35,958 bases of DNA, taken from IMG/VR virus record IMGVR_UViG_3300028800_000216, positions 1-35,958 of that record. One strand, 5' to 3'. The stretch is from a virus. Under the pieces are notes generated by a model. That model ran no database searches and was not told the origin of the DNA. It saw only the letters and a program-made list of their open reading frames with translations. Shown here piece by piece: positions 14,986 to 25,007 of this stretch; the stretch's first letter is position 1, and each line of letters starts with the position of its first letter. Made by a program: the position numbers and the translations under genes.

Positions 14986-15037
14986 ATCAATTGTTTTCAA
15001 TGAGTTAGCGTAATCCTTTGAACACAATCTTAATAGT
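14986..15037 (+). promoter_or_regulatory. Leader and possible promoter before the LysM/gp25 baseplate gene
   Basis: A 52-base gap separates two genes in a block that is otherwise nearly gapless. CATAAATC at 14981-14988 overlaps the preceding stop and loosely resembles a T4-type late core. AATCTTAA sits at 15026-15033, ending just before the ATG at 15038. No Shine-Dalgarno sequence is visible upstream of this ATG, which makes the motif next to the start worth noting. Function is inferred from recurrence in other leaders. Confidence 0.3.
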
Positions 15038-17662
15038 ATGTCATCAATTGGAGACTCTTTTAATTTAGGCGTACCGCAGGCAGTGCAGTCTATCAAGAAT
15101 GCAGCCGGTATTGTTGCGTCCGTTAATAACAATAAGACTAGTTATAATGCAGCCTTACCTTGGGTAACTAGTAATATAAGTAGTACTTTTTTTCAATCTA
15201 TTAGTATACAACCTGAAAGATGGGATCAATTATTCCCATATAGACTGTTAGTTATTGATTCTTTAACCAATAAGGTCGTTTCAGGGCCTCAAGGCGGTGC
15301 AACTGCCGCCGTACCAACTATTGCTGTAGCTCCCGGTACGTCAAGCGCTATTGTATCGTTTACCGCATCTAGTTCCTGGATTTTCCAGTTACCAATCTCT
15401 CCTCAACAGTTAACCATTTCAGAGCAATTTGCTATTCAGACCTCCGCCACACTACGTGGTATTCTAGAGGAACACTCTGGTTCTAGATTTAAGACTATAA
15501 ATGCTCAAGGCACAATGGGAGTGTGGCCCTCCAGATCTAATGTTACTCAAGGCGCACCAAGTACTCCCGGAATTCTTCAATCAGTTTTTGGTGGCACTAT
15601 CTCTGCGGTTGGTGGTTTAGTTGGACAGGTATCCAACGTTATCAATACCGCTACTACTGGTGCTGCAGCGAATAAACCAGTTTCTCTAAGGCCAGAAACC
15701 TCTTTGTTTGGACAAACCAGTACTGGCTACTATCAAGCGTTAAAATTGCAACAGTTTTTAGAACAATATGTAGAAGCAAAAAGAGATCCTGCAAATTCTA
15801 GTTGGCGTTTAGTTTTTGATATTCCTAAACAGAATCAATCATATGTTGTTAGCCCAGTAACTTATGATTGGGTTCAAAACGCAAATCAACCGATGAAAAT
15901 AGATTTTAGATTTCAATTGAAAGCATGGAGACGAATTCAATTAGACCAAACAACCACTCCAGCTTCTACGAATAATCAACCATTGACTGCAGGTATTTTG
16001 CAGAGAGTTTTAAATACGCTTACAGAAGCACAGCAAGCGTTAAGTGGTGCTACCAATCTAATTAGCGCAGTACGTTCTGATGTAAACAATATTTTTAATA
16101 TATTTAGGCAATCCACACTTTTTGTTAAGGGATTGGCCGGTGTAGCTGCTACTACGGCAGATTTACCTACAGAGGTTGCATCGGGTTTTCAAAGTGCCAT
16201 AGCCACCTCGATTAACACCTCTTCGTCCTCTATTTTGGCAAACGTAAGCGATCAGCAAACTGTAGCATCAGTTAAGGCTATTGCCAATATGTCAAATCAA
16301 TCTGAGGGTTTGAGCTTATCTGCAGTTTCTAGTGGACAATTGGGCGCTTCTGCTGCTTCTTATCAATCTCTTAATCCGGTACAAAACGTACTTTCTAATC
16401 CCAATGCCAATTATCTTTTGTTTGCCCAAGTACCGGTTAGTTCACTTTCTTTATCTAATGCGCAAAATGCTACAGTACAAAATGTTCTTAATACGGCTAG
16501 CCAAACGACCATTGCACAATTAAAAGCATACAGGGCAACCGTTTTACAGCTAGCCCTTCAGTTGTCCAATAGTTTTGGCACTGGCTCTGCATATTATAAC
16601 AAATTATTTGGATTACCGGCCCCCGCAGTAAGCTACGTTCCAATCACCGTAGATCAATATGAACTTTTAGATACTTTGTATGAATCGCTGGTAGCCTATG
16701 ATATTTTAACAGCTTCCACTCAGATTGACGATCAATCGATAGTAGACAGCATGTCATACGTTGCTGGATTGGCAGCGACCGCCGATATAGCTTTTACAGT
16801 TCCAACTAGCAAAGTGTTAGTGCCAGTACCGTATGGATTAACAATTGAAGCAATTGCTGCTAGATATTTAGGCGATCCAGAATTGTGGCTAGAAATTGCC
16901 ACCCTTAACGGACTGAGCGAACCCTATATAGATGAAATAGGATTTCAACTTCCATTGCTATCGAATGCTATCGCTAGACAGGTAGTGGTAAGTAGTGACT
17001 ACGATTTATATATTGGACAAACTGTAACCCTTATCGGCGCAGGACAAACTTCTTCTTCTAGAACCATCTTAAAGATTGAGCAACTATCTACCACTAATTT
17101 CCTTTTGACTTTAGATGGACTACCCAACTTAGATAATTTCACTACAGCAATAGGCTCGTACATACAGGTATATTTGCCCGGTACCGTAAATAGTCAACAG
17201 AAGATTTTTATCCCTAGCGATTTGCCAGTTCCGACCGTGTCCAATATCATTCCGCCTTCAGCTACTTCCGGCGATGCTCTGACAGCATTAAGTAAAGTTG
17301 ATTGGCTCTTATCAGATGGTGGCGATCTGGTATTAAATCAATACGGTGATTTCAGGTATTCTTCTGGAATTACTAATATAATTCAAGCTTTGCGTATTAA
17401 ATTCGGAACTCAAGCAGGAACAGTGCTCACACACCCCAATTTTGGGTTAAATGTGCGCGTAGGTTCTATTAGCTCTGAAGTGCAGCTGCAACAGCTTTAT
17501 AACTCTATAAATGAAATGATAATTCAAGATCCTAGATTTCAGTATGTTTCTAATTTGCAGATTACACTCAATGGACCAACACTAGGTATTAATTTAGCTG
17601 TACAATTGCCTAATAATACTGGGGTTTTCCCTGTTTCATTTGCATTAACGACGCCAACTTAG
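15038..17662 (+). CDS. Baseplate wedge-type protein: N-terminal contact domain, LysM-like motif, gp25-like C-terminus
   Basis: The 874-residue product combines pieces that are separate genes in many phages. Residues about 45-180 hold a strand-rich region (PERWDQLFPYRLLVID, then WIFQLPISPQQLTISEQFA) typical of tail proteins that contact the tube. Residues about 590-640 hold a LysM-like unit (PYGLTIEAIAARYLGDPELWLEIA, then LNGL, as separate runs) as in XkdP/gp53-like proteins. The last 120 residues resemble the gp25/W family (LLSDGGDLVLNQYGDF, then IIQALRIKFGTQ). In T4 gp25 is the central wedge connector and gp53 carries a LysM motif. The fusion here would place both in one wedge part. Upstream is a special leader; the start lacks a clear binding site. 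Confidence 0.7.
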   Translation: MSSIGDSFNLGVPQAVQSIKNAAGIVASVNNNKTSYNAALPWVTSNISSTFFQSISIQPERWDQLFPYRLLVIDSLTNKVVSGPQGGATAAVPTIAVAPGTSSAIVSFTASSSWIFQLPISPQQLTISEQFAIQTSATLRGILEEHSGSRFKTINAQGTMGVWPSRSNVTQGAPSTPGILQSVFGGTISAVGGLVGQVSNVINTATTGAAANKPVSLRPETSLFGQTSTGYYQALKLQQFLEQYVEAKRDPANSSWRLVFDIPKQNQSYVVSPVTYDWVQNANQPMKIDFRFQLKAWRRIQLDQTTTPASTNNQPLTAGILQRVLNTLTEAQQALSGATNLISAVRSDVNNIFNIFRQSTLFVKGLAGVAATTADLPTEVASGFQSAIATSINTSSSSILANVSDQQTVASVKAIANMSNQSEGLSLSAVSSGQLGASAASYQSLNPVQNVLSNPNANYLLFAQVPVSSLSLSNAQNATVQNVLNTASQTTIAQLKAYRATVLQLALQLSNSFGTGSAYYNKLFGLPAPAVSYVPITVDQYELLDTLYESLVAYDILTASTQIDDQSIVDSMSYVAGLAATADIAFTVPTSKVLVPVPYGLTIEAIAARYLGDPELWLEIATLNGLSEPYIDEIGFQLPLLSNAIARQVVVSSDYDLYIGQTVTLIGAGQTSSSRTILKIEQLSTTNFLLTLDGLPNLDNFTTAIGSYIQVYLPGTVNSQQKIFIPSDLPVPTVSNIIPPSATSGDALTALSKVDWLLSDGGDLVLNQYGDFRYSSGITNIIQALRIKFGTQAGTVLTHPNFGLNVRVGSISSEVQLQQLYNSINEMIIQDPRFQYVSNLQITLNGPTLGINLAVQLPNNTGVFPVSFALTTPT

Positions 17663-17703
17663 TCAATGATATAGATAACATAAGGAACCCGAATCTTTAT
17701 AAT
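17663..17703 (+). promoter_or_regulatory. Leader and possible promoter before the giant J-like gene
   Basis: This 41-base gap contains TGATATAGATA at 17667-17677, similar to TGATATAAACA at 7835-7845, and then AATCTTTA at 17692-17699 in the same order and close spacing. AAGGAA at 17682-17687 is too far from the ATG at 17704 for a standard Shine-Dalgarno site. The repeat of two motifs in the same order before two structural genes supports a shared phage promoter. No experimental support is available. Confidence 0.35.
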
Positions 17704-20700
17704 ATGGCAACTCCAACCCAAAATATCCCCAATATTCAGTCATATGAGCAGTATCTCAGTGATATGCTTAGCAGTTATGCGGCTGCTCTTGGAATTAATG
17801 ACTTTAATACTGGCTCCATTAACACCTCGTTCTTCGAGGCGGTTGCGCTTACCGCAGCGCGCGCATCGGGTGATCTCCTTCAAACTCTTAATCTTTTTAG
17901 CGTAGATCGTGCTACCGGAGACGCCCTACAGCGCTTGGCCCTTGAATACGGTGTCAATCCGGCACAAGCTCAATCGGCTGGCGGCCTTGTCAATATTATT
18001 GACACTAGTTTTACCAAAATTTCTACTACCATTTACGCCGGAACTCCTGCACCGAATATCGGAGCTACAACTATCAATGTTAGCGACGCCTCTTTATTCC
18101 CAGCTTCTGGGAGCGTGTATTTGGGCCGTGGTACCCCTAATATTGAAGGGCCCATACCTTACTCTATCCCACCGGCAAATGTAGGCTCTTATTGGACCAT
18201 CACCCTTTCTGTGGCAACTACTAAATACCACAATCTGGGTGAAAGTATCATTTTGTCGCAAGGTGGCACCCGTACTATTGCGGCCAACGTAATCGTGGTT
18301 GCCCCTGGTGTTGGTACCAGTCCCGATATCCAATACGGTGTGGTTGCTCAAGCGGTAATTCTAGATGGCGAAACCGAAGTCGATAATGTTCCAGTTACAG
18401 CCCTTCTACCCGGTTCTGCTGGCAATGTACCCGCCGATTCAATAGTAGCATTCGCATCTCCCCCATTTCCCGGAGCATCTGTAATCAATCCCCTACCCTT
18501 CACAACCGGGACAGACAACGCAACGGATCAGCAACTGCGAGTACAAATTAAAAACGCATTAGCGTCACAGGGATTGGGAACTGCAACCGCTGTTGAAGCC
18601 GCACTATTAGGTGCCACCGCCACCGAATCAAGTGGCATTATAGATAGTATTATCAGCGATTCTTTAGTGACTAATACTAATGGCAGTTGCACGGTATATA
18701 TAGACAATGGTACTGGATATGAAGAAACTTCTAATGGGGTTGGCCTAGAATTTATTGTAGATAGCGCATTAGGCGGTGAACAGTTTTTCCAGTTACAAAC
18801 TGGCGGAACTCAAGCGCCGGTTGCACAGGCCTATTTACAAACAGAATTAGCAGAGCCATACGATCTGATAGGTGGCGATACTTTAGCGGTAGTTGTTGGT
18901 GGAATAACGTATCAGCACGTATTTGCCAATGCAGACTTTGCTTCTCCTGGTGCCGCCACTGCCTATGAAGTATCAGCATCTATTAATGCCGACACTGCTT
19001 TGGGATTTGAAGCGAGTACCGCAGGAAATGCGACGTTTGTCATAGTACGAGGAAAACAAGAATCTGGGGAGGATGTAATTTTTACTACTATCCCCACTAC
19101 AAGTGGTAGAAACGCCGCTGTTTTGATGGGATTTCCTACAAGCACAATAGAAACTTTAAGGTTGTACAAAAATGGCACCCCGCTCAGTCAAGATGGAATA
19201 ACGGCTTCGGTATTTACGCAGGCACAACAATTGTGGTCCAACACAATTGCTAATGGGGATACTTTGATTTTGTCTGTAGATGGCACTGCAGCCATTACAT
19301 ACACTATTACAAATGCAGATTTTATTGCTACTGGTCTATATACAAGCGTAAACAATGACAATTCACTCGCTTCCTGGATACAAGTTTTTAATAATATATT
19401 GACCGGAGTCACGGCTACAATAGTTGGCGATCAAATAGAATTGACCAGCAATTTAGGTGCCAATAACAGAGCTAATGTAACCATCAGTCCACTGTCCACC
19501 CTTGTTAATAAGGGCATGTTTTCAGCCACACTTGGATTGTCTTTTCAGGGCGCAGCATCGGATTACACGTTAGACCGCAATACCGCACAGTTTGAATTAG
19601 TTGTTCCCTTAGTGAAAGGAGATCAATTATCGGCTGGAAGTGCTAAAACCGCCGCGTTTGTACAAAGTACAAATTTTTCCAGTAATAGTATCACATTAGC
19701 GTCACCAGCGCATATTTGGATTCTCGTTGATACTGCCGGACAAATCATTCATACTGGTGTTATTGCCAATACAACGATTGCAGTCTCTTTACCCTCAACC
19801 AATATCATTCGGTATACATCCGATGTCCCATCGGCATTTGACAATGTGTTGCCAGGAGATTACATTATAATATGGTCAGCTGAACTTCCGAGCAACGATC
19901 GTCTTGAAGGAAGAGTTCATGCGGTTACTTCTACTACTGTAGATGTGCTAGTTACACCTGCAGAATGGGCCGCAGCAGTAGTTACATCTGTTATCAATCT
20001 ATCTAATGGTTTTGTAATTTTACGAAGCGTTCTTGCACCACAAAGATTTGAGGTTTCCGCAGGCACTCTTACCTTGGACCAAGTAGCTGCACAATTACAA
20101 ACGCAAACCGATGAACTTGTTTTTTCTGTATTTTTAGAAAAATCCTTAGTAATCACTACCAACACAATAGATCCCACCGGCTCTGTTTTAATCGTTACCT
20201 CTGATACACAGGGACAATTTTTACAATTAGCTGATGGCCTTTTTGATAACAGTAAAACTTCATTGATAGCGTTTTATGATAGTCAAGAATTTACCGGCGA
20301 TTTGCCTCTGTTTATACATTCAACATTTTCTATACCAGAATTTGCCAATCCGCCTGATAGTTTTATTGATAATTTAGGAACTACCATAGTGCTAGATCCT
20401 TCAGAGCCCAACAATTTGATTTGTATGCTGCATCCATATGGTGGGATAGATGATGCACAAGATTTTGGAGAATGTCCACAAATTTCCTCTCTTTCCGGCA
20501 ATGCAGTATCTATAGTTCCGCCCTTAACTCCGCCAACTTTGCCAATACCAATGACTCCAGATCCGTATATGCACAGAGTAAGAACTGTGGATCGATTTTA
20601 TGTTGGTAGTCCATTAGAATTTGGATACGGCGATAATTTAATAGCGGTAATCGATGGAAATGTTATTAGTCAAAGCTATACAATTCCGATGTATCGTAAT

Positions 20701-23700
20701 GCTTTGACTAATACAACACTTGTATCAAATTCCACTAATTTTAATGCATACGACGAAGATGCTGGACCAACATCGTCATTTACTACCTATTTTAATAATT
20801 TCAATTTTGCTAACTTCAAAGTTTACATGCAGGCCAAGAAGGTTTTGAAACCTACGCCATCTCAAACTGCCATTCTTTACAGGGCTGAACAGTGGGGCTC
20901 TAGCGGCGAACAAGTTACGGTGGAATACGTTTATCCCACAGGTCCCAATCAACCAATAGGAAGTACGGAAGTCATAGGCTCTACTGTGGCGCTTAGCATC
21001 AATTTAGCCAGCGGTCCCGTGTCTTCCAATTCTATAACTTCTTCTACCAAATGGAATATCGTGGTTACCCATGGAGTGCCGAGCGCAACCATAGATCAGG
21101 TAACTTTTATTTATGCCGGTCAATATACCTTTACAGTCACAGCTGCCAATGCGACTGTGGGCGCCATATACTCTAATAATGGTCAGAATTTCTTAGTTAC
21201 CACCACAATTGCTGGCGGTACGACTCTTGTTACTACTGGATTACAAGGAGCACCCTTAACTTCAGGTACTTTAACTAAAGTAAGTGGTACTGGGGATGCA
21301 ACGATTACTTTTTCTTCTTTCACCTTTACTGGATTTGGAACTGCACCGGCATTGACTTTGTTGGGTGGAGAATACGCTAATATATCTACACAAACAGGGT
21401 TTAACATAGGTAATGCTGGCATTTTTAGAGTGTCTACACAAGCTGGATTTACTCCTACTGCTACAAGTTTTTCTGTGCAAGCGCCCGCTGGCCAAGCCAT
21501 ATCTCAGTCAGGCGTCTCTACCCTAGTAAATGGTGGTATTTTATTATATACAGCTTCGCCTACAACTGCAGCACAAGTAGCAACGTTTGTAAATGCCAAT
21601 CTGGCTTCTTACGTCTCTGCTACGCTGGTAAATGACGGTGGTACGAGTGGCGCAGGTGTTATTGTATTTAGTACTTATGAAGATAGTGCATTTACCTTTA
21701 GCAATGTTCAATTGTTAGACGGGGTCAATTGGATTTTGTCTAGCAATGTGAGCGGATCTCCACAATTCGTTTTTAAATTACCTCTAAGTTTGCCAACCGA
21801 TGTTGGGTACGCCTTTAATAATGGCGAGACATTACGACTAGTTCCTACCACAATGGAACAAGTTTTTCGTTTTATATCCGTACTGGCGGTTACAGGACTT
21901 AGCACCGTTGGAACTATAGAGTTGGTAGACAGGGGAACTAGGCTTGAGCTGGCCACACAAACATTGGGAAGTGCAGGCTCTATACAGATTATTGGCGGTT
22001 CTGCTAATAGTATTAGTCTTCCAGTATTGAATTCTGCTGAAATTATCAATAATGATCTAATAGAAATTTCAGTGGATAGCGTAGCTTCTCATTTTGTAAC
22101 AAGCGATCAATGGTTTAGATTGCAGGCTGCCAACACACAGAAAAAAGTAACCGGTTTTGACTTTAATACCGATGTATCTGTTATTGCAAGCGATCCTACT
22201 ACTGGTGAAGCTACTATCGTAATAAGCAATAGTACGTTGACTCAAAGAAATTTTGGTAGACCAAGAAATATACAAGTGCAAGGCGATACCTTTAGGGTAG
22301 AAAAGCAAGGCAGCTTAGTATGTATCAGTTGGACCGGTATTGGCCCCAATCCAATGTTTGAATCTGCTCTTAACTTTAACGATTCTAGCGGTGGAACTTT
22401 TAATGCCTCACTTATTGCTGGCACCAGCGATGTGCAATTTATTGTTGAAAGTGGCAATGTAAACTTTACCGAACTTTCTATCGGTGATTTTATTACAATT
22501 GCCAATCAGTATATATTTACGGTTACCGCTGCAAATGCAACAGCTGGTGCTATATACTCGAATAACGGTCAACTTTTTACGGTTAGTAATACGATTGTTG
22601 GTGGCACCACCTTGACAACGACTAGTACCGGAATCCCCGCGACTTCAGGTACTTTAACTAAAGTAAGTGGTACTGGGGATGCAACGATTACTTTTTCTTC
22701 TTTCGTTGCTGGCACCAATATATCTGCTAACAATGTAGGCACATTTGCAGTTACTGGAATTTCTGCTAATGGAAAAACCATACAAGTAACCAACCCTGAT
22801 GCTAAAAATCAATTTTCTTCAGGCGGTTTCACATTTACAGGGAATGCTAACTCTGGAGATCAATTTGTCGTTGGGGCTACCACATTAATAGCCGGAACAA
22901 ATTTTGTAATAGGAGCAACGTCCGCCGCTACGGCTGTTAATTTAGCCGCCGCTATCGGTTTATTGCCTAATTTAACAGCTTCTGCAATTGGGTCAACCGT
23001 CACTACCACCGCAACAATACCATCTTATAGTACTTCTTTATCGTATATTCCATTTAGTACTACTCAAGTAACAGTGGGAGCATTTAACGCATTGGCCTTC
23101 TTTTCTGGTAATTTCTCGGCAACTAGCGGAGTATCGGAAGGGGACACCGTTATTTTGGGACCTCCGTTTTCTCCATTGAACCAGGGACAATACAGGGTCA
23201 TACGCGAATACAACAACAGTATTTGGATTCAAAATCCAGACTTTGTGGAAGAAGAAGTTAATCTTTCATACAATCCAGTAAGTCTTGGATTCAACACTAC
23301 TACTGGTTTTAATGTCACCGTAGTCAATGGTTTAATGCACATAGAATGGAATGGCACCGGAACTGCCCCAACTTTAGGAAATGTTATTGCTGGCGATTTC
23401 ACTACACTGGGCACTAATTTTGTATCTGCTAACCAAGGAAGTTTCATGGTGGTAGATTCTAGCGTAGCATTGCCACAAATCACAGAGTTATTCTTACCTA
23501 GTGGTGCTGTATTCGCATTGAGCGGTGCTGGAACCTATTTTACTATATACAGTGCTGGCAACGCACAAAAGTATTACGTTTGGTTCAACGTTAATAGTAC
23601 TAACACTGATCCGGCACCGGGCGGATATACCTCAGGCATACAGGTAGCTATTTTGAGCGGAGATACTTCCACTAACGTAGCAAGCAAAACAGCTCTGGCA

Positions 23701-25005
23701 TTGACTATTTCGGCATTTTCCGTTGTTTCATTGAATAATACGGTAACCATAACGACTGTCAGTGATATAGAAACCAATCCCACAGTTAATGTTAACGTAC
23801 CGCCTCCATTTGAAGCTCTCACATTACAGTCCGGAACTAGGACTTTTATAGAAGTTATTAATCCGGGAGCCGTTGTGGACTCATCTGTAAGTGTAATTCC
23901 AGCTACTTTTACATTTACTGGAAATGCCAATACAGGTGATCAATTTGTTATAGGCGCAAACACGTTAGTTGCTGGAACAGATTTTGTAATCGGTGGGACT
24001 TCTACGACCACCGCTGTTAATTTAGCTGGAGCTATTAATGCTCTCCCAAATTTATTGGCCACTGCTAATGGAACAACGGTAACAGTAATATCAACAGTAT
24101 TGACATATACTCCGGCATTGTCCTATGTTCCATCAAGTACCGCCGAGGTAACCGTAGGAGCTGGCTCTACTTCCGGGATTTTCTTGGGTCATAGACCACA
24201 AATGCAATTTTTCCCATACGACGCTTCTGTTCCTGGAGATTTATTCGTTGTTGCTGGTAATGTTCTTACTCTTGTTAATGCCGGGTCATATCCAATTGTT
24301 CAGGTCCTTAATGCAAATACCGCTATAGTGAAGGGAAATATGGCAAGTATTTCAAACGTAAATTTAGAAAATAATGTCAATTCCGTATATGTGGAAGAGG
24401 GTGTAGCATATTCTGGATATAAACACGTCTATATGGTTAGTGCTGAACCCGGAACTACCACGCAAAGCTTGATTGTATTTGATACTATCGCACAATATGA
24501 TAAGATAAATCCTTCTGCGGGTGTAGAATTGACATCTTTAGCCAAATTGAATTTTAATACTACCTTAAAAAACGGATTAGATGCGTACAGGTACAATACG
24601 GGATTGATAGCAGAGGCTAACAGAATCGTATACGGCGATCCTAGAGATCCCATCACTTATCCTGGTGTAGGCGCTGCAGGAGCAGACATTTTTATAAAGG
24701 CTCCTTTAACGCTCCGAGTCACCATAGCTGTGGATATTAGATTGTTGACCGGTGCCCCGTTTCCTAGCATTGTACAGCAAGTACAGTCTAATGTTACTGC
24801 GCTAATCAATTCTAATCCAGTTGGAAAATCTATAGATATCTCTTCTATAGTAAGCGTTATACGCGCCATACCAGGAATTATTTCTGTGGCCATATCTAGC
24901 CCGCTCTATAGTCCCACAGATGATTTAATCCAGGTAGCCCCCAGTGAAAAAGCATTAGTACTTGATCCAGCTACCGATATTAGCGTATTTCAAATCGGAA
25001 CTTAA
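17704..25005 (+). CDS. Giant baseplate wedge protein, J/gp6-like, 2433 residues
   Basis: The N-terminus (residues 13-85) matches the start of Baseplate J family proteins: FNTGSINTSFFEAVALTA, then FSVDRATGDALQRLALEYGV. A J-core segment, TGTDNATDQQLRVQIKNALA, lies near residues 267-290. The last 110 residues (DIFIKAPLTLRVTIAVDI, then QSNVTALIN and VISVI-like strands) match the C-terminal wedge domain. J-like proteins form the wedge ring that connects hub to fibres in contractile tails. Typical J proteins have 300-600 residues; here about 1,900 residues of beta-rich modules are inserted. They contain two duplicated pairs, at 21121/22507 and 22828/23908. The inserted part may form an outward-facing decoration of the baseplate. 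Start chosen at ATG 17704, the first after the leader. Confidence 0.8.
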   Translation: MATPTQNIPNIQSYEQYLSDMLSSYAAALGINDFNTGSINTSFFEAVALTAARASGDLLQTLNLFSVDRATGDALQRLALEYGVNPAQAQSAGGLVNIIDTSFTKISTTIYAGTPAPNIGATTINVSDASLFPASGSVYLGRGTPNIEGPIPYSIPPANVGSYWTITLSVATTKYHNLGESIILSQGGTRTIAANVIVVAPGVGTSPDIQYGVVAQAVILDGETEVDNVPVTALLPGSAGNVPADSIVAFASPPFPGASVINPLPFTTGTDNATDQQLRVQIKNALASQGLGTATAVEAALLGATATESSGIIDSIISDSLVTNTNGSCTVYIDNGTGYEETSNGVGLEFIVDSALGGEQFFQLQTGGTQAPVAQAYLQTELAEPYDLIGGDTLAVVVGGITYQHVFANADFASPGAATAYEVSASINADTALGFEASTAGNATFVIVRGKQESGEDVIFTTIPTTSGRNAAVLMGFPTSTIETLRLYKNGTPLSQDGITASVFTQAQQLWSNTIANGDTLILSVDGTAAITYTITNADFIATGLYTSVNNDNSLASWIQVFNNILTGVTATIVGDQIELTSNLGANNRANVTISPLSTLVNKGMFSATLGLSFQGAASDYTLDRNTAQFELVVPLVKGDQLSAGSAKTAAFVQSTNFSSNSITLASPAHIWILVDTAGQIIHTGVIANTTIAVSLPSTNIIRYTSDVPSAFDNVLPGDYIIIWSAELPSNDRLEGRVHAVTSTTVDVLVTPAEWAAAVVTSVINLSNGFVILRSVLAPQRFEVSAGTLTLDQVAAQLQTQTDELVFSVFLEKSLVITTNTIDPTGSVLIVTSDTQGQFLQLADGLFDNSKTSLIAFYDSQEFTGDLPLFIHSTFSIPEFANPPDSFIDNLGTTIVLDPSEPNNLICMLHPYGGIDDAQDFGECPQISSLSGNAVSIVPPLTPPTLPIPMTPDPYMHRVRTVDRFYVGSPLEFGYGDNLIAVIDGNVISQSYTIPMYRNALTNTTLVSNSTNFNAYDEDAGPTSSFTTYFNNFNFANFKVYMQAKKVLKPTPSQTAILYRAEQWGSSGEQVTVEYVYPTGPNQPIGSTEVIGSTVALSINLASGPVSSNSITSSTKWNIVVTHGVPSATIDQVTFIYAGQYTFTVTAANATVGAIYSNNGQNFLVTTTIAGGTTLVTTGLQGAPLTSGTLTKVSGTGDATITFSSFTFTGFGTAPALTLLGGEYANISTQTGFNIGNAGIFRVSTQAGFTPTATSFSVQAPAGQAISQSGVSTLVNGGILLYTASPTTAAQVATFVNANLASYVSATLVNDGGTSGAGVIVFSTYEDSAFTFSNVQLLDGVNWILSSNVSGSPQFVFKLPLSLPTDVGYAFNNGETLRLVPTTMEQVFRFISVLAVTGLSTVGTIELVDRGTRLELATQTLGSAGSIQIIGGSANSISLPVLNSAEIINNDLIEISVDSVASHFVTSDQWFRLQAANTQKKVTGFDFNTDVSVIASDPTTGEATIVISNSTLTQRNFGRPRNIQVQGDTFRVEKQGSLVCISWTGIGPNPMFESALNFNDSSGGTFNASLIAGTSDVQFIVESGNVNFTELSIGDFITIANQYIFTVTAANATAGAIYSNNGQLFTVSNTIVGGTTLTTTSTGIPATSGTLTKVSGTGDATITFSSFVAGTNISANNVGTFAVTGISANGKTIQVTNPDAKNQFSSGGFTFTGNANSGDQFVVGATTLIAGTNFVIGATSAATAVNLAAAIGLLPNLTASAIGSTVTTTATIPSYSTSLSYIPFSTTQVTVGAFNALAFFSGNFSATSGVSEGDTVILGPPFSPLNQGQYRVIREYNNSIWIQNPDFVEEEVNLSYNPVSLGFNTTTGFNVTVVNGLMHIEWNGTGTAPTLGNVIAGDFTTLGTNFVSANQGSFMVVDSSVALPQITELFLPSGAVFALSGAGTYFTIYSAGNAQKYYVWFNVNSTNTDPAPGGYTSGIQVAILSGDTSTNVASKTALALTISAFSVVSLNNTVTITTVSDIETNPTVNVNVPPPFEALTLQSGTRTFIEVINPGAVVDSSVSVIPATFTFTGNANTGDQFVIGANTLVAGTDFVIGGTSTTTAVNLAGAINALPNLLATANGTTVTVISTVLTYTPALSYVPSSTAEVTVGAGSTSGIFLGHRPQMQFFPYDASVPGDLFVVAGNVLTLVNAGSYPIVQVLNANTAIVKGNMASISNVNLENNVNSVYVEEGVAYSGYKHVYMVSAEPGTTTQSLIVFDTIAQYDKINPSAGVELTSLAKLNFNTTLKNGLDAYRYNTGLIAEANRIVYGDPRDPITYPGVGAAGADIFIKAPLTLRVTIAVDIRLLTGAPFPSIVQQVQSNVTALINSNPVGKSIDISSIVSVIRAIPGIISVAISSPLYSPTDDLIQVAPSEKALVLDPATDISVFQIGT
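21121..21321 (+). repeat. Module T, copy 1, inside the J-like gene
   Basis: This stretch encodes a 67-residue unit (QYTFTVTAANATVGAIYSNN at its start, ending in FSSF). A 66-residue partner lies at 22507-22704, 461 codons downstream. The final 63 bases (21259-21321) are identical to 22642-22704, encoding TSGTLTKVSGTGDATITFSS plus one more Phe. The earlier part of the unit differs by substitutions and one codon indel. The perfect end suggests recent gene conversion or recent duplication. Confidence 0.9.
22507..22704 (+). repeat. Module T, copy 2, inside the J-like gene
   Basis: This is the partner of 21121-21321 in the same reading frame. Its 63-base end (22642-22704) is identical to 21259-21321 and lies exactly 1,383 bases from it. 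Outside that end the two copies match at the protein level (TVTAANATxGAIYSNNGQ) but differ at many bases. Confidence 0.9.
22828..23082 (+). repeat. Module F, copy A, inside the J-like gene
   Basis: This encodes an 85-residue beta-type module starting FTFTGNANSGDQFVVGATTL and containing TAVNLAAAI and LPNL. A gapless second copy lies at 23908-24162 (360 codons downstream). A more diverged relative lies in the next gene at 26124-26397. The TAVNLAxAINxLPN portion fits a small-residue helix followed by beta strands, a module type frequently seen in large phage tail proteins. Confidence 0.85.
23908..24162 (+). repeat. Module F, copy B, inside the J-like gene
   Basis: This is the gapless 85-residue partner of copy A. 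It starts FTFTGNANTGDQFVIGANTL and shares GTxFVIGxTSxxTAVNLAxAI, LPNL and TVGA. DNA identity is well below protein similarity, so this duplication is older than the 63-base repeat of module T. Confidence 0.85.
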
Positions 25006-25007
25006 TC

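Noticed and set aside
21183-21500. Antisense frames opposite the J-like gene, such as 21183-21500 and several others up to 24893
   Set aside because: They arise from the Thr/Ala/Val-rich beta-repeat codon pattern of the sense gene and have no start context.
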